Made by a program: the position numbers and the translations under genes
Part shown: one piece after another, positions 58,001-64,000 of the stretch
Numbering within the stretch: the first letter of the stretch is position 1
Layout: every line of letters begins with the position of its first letter
The notes under the pieces: generated by a model
Seen by the model: the letters and a program-made list of their open reading frames with translations, nothing else
Databases searched by the model: none
What the model was told of the DNA's origin: nothing
Assembly (NCBI GenBank): GCA_030272155.1
Contig: CP126193.1
Location: forward strand, 2,542,001 to 2,606,000
Direction of reading: 5' to 3'
DNA: 64,000 nucleotides
Source: Tetradesmus obliquus
Taxonomy: Eukaryota > Chlorophyta > Chlorophyceae > Sphaeropleales > Scenedesmaceae

Positions 58001-60012
58001 GCATCCATGCTTCAATGGCGGACCTATTTACGTATATGTGATACGCGATCTGTGCGGAAATGGCCGGCCTGAGGACATACACCGCATGCGCACACGGCAG
58101 CAGCAGTTTAGCCTCAGCTTGCAGTTTTCATTACTACCGGGCTCGGGTGGTTTGGGGTTTGGAAGAGGTGTGGCTTGAAAGAGCTGTGAAAGCTGTGTGG
58201 TATGCAGGACTGCTGGGGATTTGCTGCAGCATGCGGGCTTGCTGGCTTGAGCTTGCAGCCAAGCACACTGGTGTTCGTTGGCATTAGCGCTGGCTGCTTA
58301 GCTTGGCAGTGCCAACATGCTGACCATCCACCTGGAGTATGCCATCTGCACTGACGAGTATTGGTGGCTACTTGCAATGTCTTGCCATTGGGAGCTTAGC
58401 CGCAGCCACAGGCGGCAATGCAGCAGTGTTGCCGACGTTGTGGTTGCAATGAAAGTGTAGGAAGCTTTCAGCTAGCATGGTTTGTCCCACAGTATTATCG
58501 CATCCACACATGGTGCTGCTGCGTGTCTGCGCCAGGTGTTGTGTAAGAGGCAGGCATGCAGGGGGTATTGGCTTTGTTGCTTGTGCTTGCAATACTAGCA
58601 CATGCGGCTGCGCCAGTGGCCGATTGCAGTAGGCTGTGCTTTAGTTTGTTTCCCATGCATGGTGTTCTACAATGCATTGCCAGACTGCTTGCTTCGTGTT
58701 TGTGCTGCATGCCTCTGCCGAGCCTTCTAGCAGGGGCATGCGATTGCAGTTTTGTGCAATGTGTGCAGTGGTGCTTTGCTGTTGTTAGCTAAGTTGGAGT
58801 GCTGGGATTGCGCTTGCAGCCTGTGCGTCTGCAGGTGCTTTTGACGTGCCTGATAGGTAGCAGCTTAAGGGTTGGTAGGGCTCAGACAGCTTTGTGCACT
58901 GCCAATGCTGCTGAGCGCTGCTGTGGCCACATAAAGCTGATGCCTTGAGTTGCTGGCGTGTGAGGGAAGCAGCGCATGCACGCGCGCGACTGTCAGACCA
59001 GCGCTGCCGACAAAATTTTGTGTACATGTGCGCGCTGGTGACGAGCTTTCAGGCTTTTGAAAGCAGCCCTTTTGAGTTGATGGAGTGATATATTGTGGTC
59101 TCGTATGAGATCTGTGAGCAGACCGCGTGGTTGTGGCAGCGCTTGGCGTCCTTGCATTGTCTACCAAAATGAAGGGGAGACGGGTGCTTGGCGCATTGGT
59201 GTGCATCTACTCTGGCTTGATTGGCTTGCCTTACACTACTTGGCCTGCCAGCTGAATTAGTAGGTCGTATGCACACTGTTTGTGCGGATCTGCATACGTG
59301 TTTGCTGTGTGGCGTCTCCCGGGGCTACTGTGCTACGGTAGGAGCGGCCGGCGGCTGCCGGCGTAAGAGTGATCAGCATATGGACATTACCATCAGATAC
59401 TATGCCGATGTGTTAGACACTGCTTTTGGGGCTGTTTGTTGATATAAATCAACTCAGCAGCGTCCTTTTTGGCGGCATCAACGGCAGCGTTGCTGATCAT
59501 ACGATTTACATGTTACCAGTTGACTACTTTTGGCGGCAATGCGTATGTCAAGACAGAACCAGCCAACAGATTTTGGTTATGGTAGTAGATGTCCAGGTGT
59601 TGACACTGCATGCAAGGTGGTGGTTTTGAAAGTTGGCAGCATCTGAATATTGATCCTTTTGTGCAGCACTGCTGTGCCTGTTGGCACCTGCGGTATATGC
59701 TTGCTGATCCGAGGTACAGGCTTGAGTTTGTAACAACATTGAGCTACAGAACGTTGACCCTTTGAGCGGCTCAAAGACATGTTGCCTTTGCAGCCAGCTT
59801 GCTTTGGTTTAGTCTGTAACATGAGACGAGACAAGGGGGCTGAATATGCAAGAATACAATCTGATACAACATAATAATAGCACTAGCGAGCGCTCTGACG
59901 GACTGATTAGAAATAGCAGTAGCGCACACAGCGGCAAAGCCATAGTGCTCGCCCTCCCTGCTCCAAATACACAGCATGCCACTGCACACTCTAATGCGGC
60001 ATCCGCAACACT
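55081..60012. other. 4.9-kb convergent spacer, Gln-rich gene to TEX10-like gene
   Basis: No credible gene. Plus-strand G+T richness continues for most of the length, to about 59830. TGTAA signals occur at 59729 and 59815. A TTACA at 59506 could end the leftward TEX10-like transcript, so the two 3' ends may overlap. Confidence 0.5.
59815..59819 (+). terminator. TGTAA at the end of the G+T-rich spacer
   Basis: Last plus-strand TGTAA before the composition flips. If used by the gene ending at 55080, its 3' untranslated region would be about 4.7 kb, which is unusually long. An unseen intervening transcript is the alternative. Confidence 0.25.
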
Positions 60013-60739
60013 TCAACTGCCACAAAGCAATGCTACAGCTGTCTGCAGCTGCGTCACTTGCACAACCACCGCAGCAGCAGCACCAGCGCCGCCCTCTTGC
60101 TGCAGCTGCGATGCTGCTGCTGCCAGCTGTGCAACCAGCTGCTGCAGCTGCTGCTCCTGCTGCACAAGGTGCATCTTCAGGCACTGCTGCCCCAGCACAG
60201 CATTACTGACATGCACTGCAGCCGCCAGCCCCCTGCTGGACGCTGCTGCTGCTGCTGTTGCTGTGGTGACGCAGCCATCCACTAGTTGCTGCAGGAACGG
60301 CAGCACGCACTGCGGCACAGCCGCCAGCAGCGGCAGCACCACAGGAAGGCATGCATCAAAAGCAGCAGCAGCTGCGCCATCTGATGCAGCAGCAGCAGCT
60401 CCGCTGGGTCCTACAGCTGCCAGTGCCACGGCCTGAGGCTGGCTGCTAGCGGCTGCTGCGCTGCTGCTGCTGCTGCCGCTGTGCTCTGCTGCTGCCAGGC
60501 TGCTGGTGCAGTAGGCAGCAAGCACACCTGGCACCTGCTCCAACAGCACATGAGGCAGTGCGGCTGCCTCTGCTGCTGCTGCTGCTGCCGCTGCTGCTGC
60601 TGCTGCTACAGTGCCAGGTGTCCTGCTGCTGCTGCTGCTGCTGCCAGCTGGGCACCAGCAGCCGGCTGCAAGAGCGGCAAGGCTTGCGCAGCTGTAGCTG
60701 CTGCACCACAAGCCATCTCTGCTGCTCACAACCACCCCT

Positions 60740-60784
<45 letters not shown>

Positions 60785-63678
60785 TTTTGCACTGCAACTG
60801 GCGCCAGCAGCTGCAGCAACTCTGGCAGCGGCCCATACACATGCAGCCACCTGCACACCGCATCCACCAGCTGCTGGTGCCTCTCAAAGCCGCCGCCGAG
60901 CTGCTTGCCGCTGCTGCGGTCAACATAGCCACCAGCTGGTGGGACACTCAGCAGCGTGGCTACAAAGCTCAGGAACTGATCAGGCGGCATGCTGCTGCCA
61001 GCAGCAGCAAGCACAGCATCCAACAGCCGGCCCACTGCAGCAGCACTGTAGCAGCTCAGGCGGCAGGCCAGCGCTACAGCCTTCAGCAGCGGCGGCTGTA
61101 GCTGCGGCTGGAAGCACAGCGCATCAGCAGCCAGGCTCTGCACGCTTGCAGGAAGTCCAGCAATGGGCCCAACTAACACAGCCACTGCAGCATCCTCACC
61201 CTGCAGGTCACCATCTTGCTGCTGCTGCTGCTGCTGCTTGCGCTTCTTGCTCTGCTTGCTGTTGCTGCCAGCCGCCGGCAGCGCTGTTGCCAGCAGCGCA
61301 GCAATCTGCGGCTGCACCTGCAGCAGCTGCTGCTGCGTCAGCGAACCAGGCTGCGCGAGCCTGCCTGCATGGTACAGCATCAGCAGCAGCAGCCTGCTGA
61401 CATGAGGCCGGGCAGTGCCCTGCTCCCACAGTAGCTTCGGCGCTGCAGCCAGCCAGGCAGCAACGGCAGCATCTTGCGTTGCATCTGGCACTGCATCATA
61501 CAGGTAGCGCAGCATCAGCTGCAGCTGCAGCTGCTGGCAGGCAGTGCGTACGGCACCCGTGACAACACCCCCTGCTGCTGCTGCCTGGCCAGCTTGCTGC
61601 TGCTGCTTGTGTGCAGCAGCAGTAAGGTGTGGAGCAGCAAGCAGCTGGTCGACTGCTGCCAGCAGCTGCTGACGCGGCGCTGTGGCCATGCAGGGCAGCA
61701 GCTGCTGCAGGCACTGCAACACAACCAGCACGCTGCTGCTGCTGCTGCTGCTACTGCTGTTTGGACCGGCCGTAGCACCGTCCTGCTGCTGCTGCTGCTG
61801 CTGCTGTGGAGTGCCACTGCCGGGCCTTTTCCCTTGCTTCTTGCTGCTGCCTGGTGTTGCTGCTGCTGCTGCCTGGTCAGGCTGCTGCTCTAGGGTGGAG
61901 AGGGCTGAGGTCGGCAGGCAGCTGCCAGTGGCAAGCACATCTGCAGCAGATGCCGAAGCGGCAGCAGCAGCGGCAGACATTGGAACCAGGCAGCACCAGT
62001 GACTTCCAGCATGGAAAGGACGGAAGTATGTACACAGGTGACTATCCGTCCACAGCGAAGACTTGCGGTTCTTTGACAACTGTAGACACTGCAGCATGTT
62101 CCGTGCACTCCAGTACACATGCATGCAATGCAGACCAACAAAGACACAGCAGCTGGCACCACTCTCACTGTCACCAAACAGCACTGCAGCATGTTGTCTG
62201 CACCCCAATGCGCTCATGCCAACGCACCCAATGCCCCTGCCGCAACTCTCACCTGCCATGAACTGCAGCAGCCGCTCCTGCCAGTCCCTCTGTGCCGCCA
62301 ACTCCGCCTTGCTGCTGCTGCCGCCGCCGCCCCTGCTGCTGCTGCCGCCGCCGCCCCTGCTGCTGCTGCTGCCGCCAGCGCCAGCCGCCGGCGGCCACTG
62401 CACCCTGCCTGCCGTAAACCCTGCCAGCAGCTGAACCGCCAGCAGGTTAAACCGCTGCAGCAGATCCTGCAGTGGCCCAGATAGCCTGGCAGCTGGTGCC
62501 ACTGCAGGAAAGGCCTTCAATAGCCGCGGCAGCACCTGTCCAGCTGCTTGGTTAAGCCACAGCGCCTTATCCTGATCCACAGTGTTGAACCCAGGGCACA
62601 AACTGCCGCCGCTGCTGCTGCTGCTGCCGTATGGCCGCACATCCTCTGCTGTTGCTGCTGCTGCTGCTGCTGCCGTGCTGATCTCCGGTGCAACATGAGT
62701 GAGCAGCAGCTGGCAGCAGCCCAGAATGTGCACCAGCACCTGTGCAGCCTCTTGTTCTGGTGCAGTGGATAAGCTGCCAGGCGCCGCCTCTGACCAGCAG
62801 TCAAACAGCACAGCAAGCAGCTGCAGCGATTGCGACTGCAGCTGCGCAGCCGACCCATGTGCTCCTACTGCGGCTGCTGCTGCTGCTGGTGCGGCGCTTG
62901 TGCTGCCGTGTTGTGTGCCAGGGGCCTGTTTAGGCTGCTGTAGCACTGTTGCAAAGCTGCTGCTGCTGCTGCTGCTGCTGCCGGCAGCATACAGGCGCAG
63001 CAGCTCCTGCGCTGCTGGCATGCGCATGCTTCCCGGCGGAGCTGCAGCACTCCTAGCTGCCAGCAGCGGCCGCCTGCTGCTGCTGCTGCTGCTGCTGCCA
63101 GCGCGTGGGGCAGCATCGGCAGCACCAGCAGCAGCTGCGGCTGCTGCGCCGCCTGTGCTGCTGCGTGCTGCAGCTGCAGCCTGCAGCGCTGTGTTGAGGA
63201 AGCGCTGCAAGCTTGACAGCACCTTCAGCAGGCCAGTCAGCGCTTGGCTCTTCACACTCTTGCCCCTGTTCGTGCGGGACAGCAGTCCGCTGTAATGCCC
63301 CAGGCTGCAGCACAGCTGCTCATCACTTGCCATACGCTGCGGCGCTGCCTCTGTAAGAGCTTCCAGCACTGCCAATGCATCTAGCCGCACATCAGCAGAT
63401 AGATGCGTGAGTGCTGCTGACAGGTGCGCCATGAAAAGCGGCACGAAGGGCGCGAGTGCTGCAGGCCCGAGAGCAGGTAGTGCTGCGCCGCGCAGCAGCG
63501 ACAGCAGCGCCGTGCGTACCGGCTGCTCGCCGTCGGCCACGCGTGTTGCGAGGGCCTCTAGGAGGAGTGCTGCGTGGCGGCGGGCTTCTGCTGGGTGTGC
63601 GGTGAGCAGCTGCTGCAGGCCGGCGAGTGCGTCGCGGCGCGTGTGGGTGTTGTGGTGGGACAGCTGACCCACGAGCTC
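60013..63678 (-). CDS. TEX10: TEX10/Ipi1-like pre-rRNA processing protein, 5' end not resolved
   Basis: Two exons are clear on minus, 63678-62253 and 61940-60013, giving 1117 residues. The exon at 63678 follows a GCTTGCAG acceptor, so at least one earlier exon exists, probably beyond the right edge. Its start (QLSHHNTHTRRDALAGLQQL, ALLSLLRG, APFVPLFMAHLSAALTHLS, VRLDALAVLEAL) is the helical-repeat N-terminus of the Ipi1/TEX10 family, which acts in the Rix1/rixosome complex in maturation of the large ribosomal subunit in the nucleolus. Later parts are helical with many Gln, Ala and Ser runs (three Gln runs of 8 or more) that enlarge the protein over yeast Ipi1 and bring it near animal TEX10 size. 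The 312-base intron is stop-free in frame. Confidence 0.83.
60742..60780 (+). repeat. (CTG)13 encoding polyglutamine in TEX10-like protein
   Basis: Thirteen perfect CTG units on plus, read as CAG on minus, giving 13 Gln in frame. Confidence 0.9.
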
Positions 63679-64000
63679 CTGCAAGCGACAAGTTGGGCGA
63701 CAAAGAGCACGGCAGAGGTTGGTGCTTAGGGGAAGCATGGAGATCCTAGATGAGTGTGTTGGGGAAGCATAGATTATCATTCTTGCTCCTGCAGCTGCAG
63801 AGTGGCTCAGCATGCTAACTGACAGGGCCCAGCAACCTGTTGGGAGAGGTGGCAGGGTGGCAGCAAGGGGTCACATGCCAACTTTGAACAAACGTGGCAG
63901 TGCGCGGGCTTCAAGTCCGCATGAAGTGATGTAATGTGCTGGAAGTGCACGTCTACGATTGTGTTGCTTGCAGAGGGATGCTGCTCGCGAGACATGCTGG
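63679..64000. other. Right edge, intron of the TEX10-like gene
   Basis: Sequence upstream of the acceptor at 63679 on minus. A minus-strand ATG near 63995 begins an open stretch, but I see no donor that supports it as the first exon. Confidence 0.4.

Noticed and set aside
60013..63813. TEX10-like protein as one 1266-residue exon starting at 63813
   Set aside because: The first 45 residues precede a good acceptor at 63679 and are unlike the family, and 62252-61941 has consensus splice sites.
1..64000. Search for tRNA, rRNA and reverse-transcriptase or transposase genes
   Set aside because: Nothing with a cloverleaf, rRNA core or YxDD/DDE motif could be recognised by eye; absence is not proven.

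Overview
The window is nuclear DNA of a green alga. The evidence is short exons joined by many GT-AG introns (donors GTGAG or GTAAG, acceptors usually TGCAG), TGTAA polyadenylation signals of the chlorophyte type, and very many CAG/CTG runs that read as polyQ, polyA and polyS inside proteins. I infer a core chlorophyte of the Scenedesmus/Tetradesmus type. That placement rests on general features, not on a search. All exon coordinates were read by eye by requiring frame and splice sites to agree.

Layout. 1-5811 (+): 3' part of a multiple C2 and transmembrane (MCTP-like) gene. 6713-12186 (+): complete 13-exon DUR3 urea symporter. 12187-16306: convergent spacer. 16307-21597 (-): zinc/cadmium-type P1B heavy-metal ATPase with large His/Cys/Gln-rich insertions. 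21598-22781: divergent promoter region. 22782-25999 (+): seven-exon EF-hand/p25-alpha-like protein. 27157-28188 (+): low-complexity polyQ protein. 28189-34006: long convergent spacer. 34007-36744 (-): S8 subtilisin-type protease. 36745-40923: divergent spacer with an AT-rich island and small repeats. 40924-44584 (+): nine-exon GATA zinc-finger factor. 46458-52019 (+): Ala-rich helical protein, not recognised. 53821-55080 (+): intronless Gln-rich putative regulator. 55081-60012: convergent spacer. 60013 to beyond 63678 (-): TEX10/Ipi1-like pre-rRNA processing factor, 5' end not resolved.

The genes are unrelated housekeeping, transport and regulatory loci. There is no operon, gene cluster, RNA gene, CRISPR array or recognisable transposon.

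The most interesting signal is structural. In at least three genes, a block made of an intron's 3' end (with its AG acceptor) plus the first tens of bases of the next exon is tandemly duplicated upstream inside the intron, in two to six copies. One intron also carries a copied exon tail plus donor. Many copies would put an early stop into the mRNA if used. This looks like a recurrent process that creates decoy or poison splice sites. Secondary signals are strand-asymmetric G+T-rich sequence running kilobases past stop codons, a DKSGT version of the P-type ATPase phosphorylation motif, a His/Cys metal-binding insertion in the actuator domain, and a stop-free intron in the TEX10-like gene whose length is a multiple of three.
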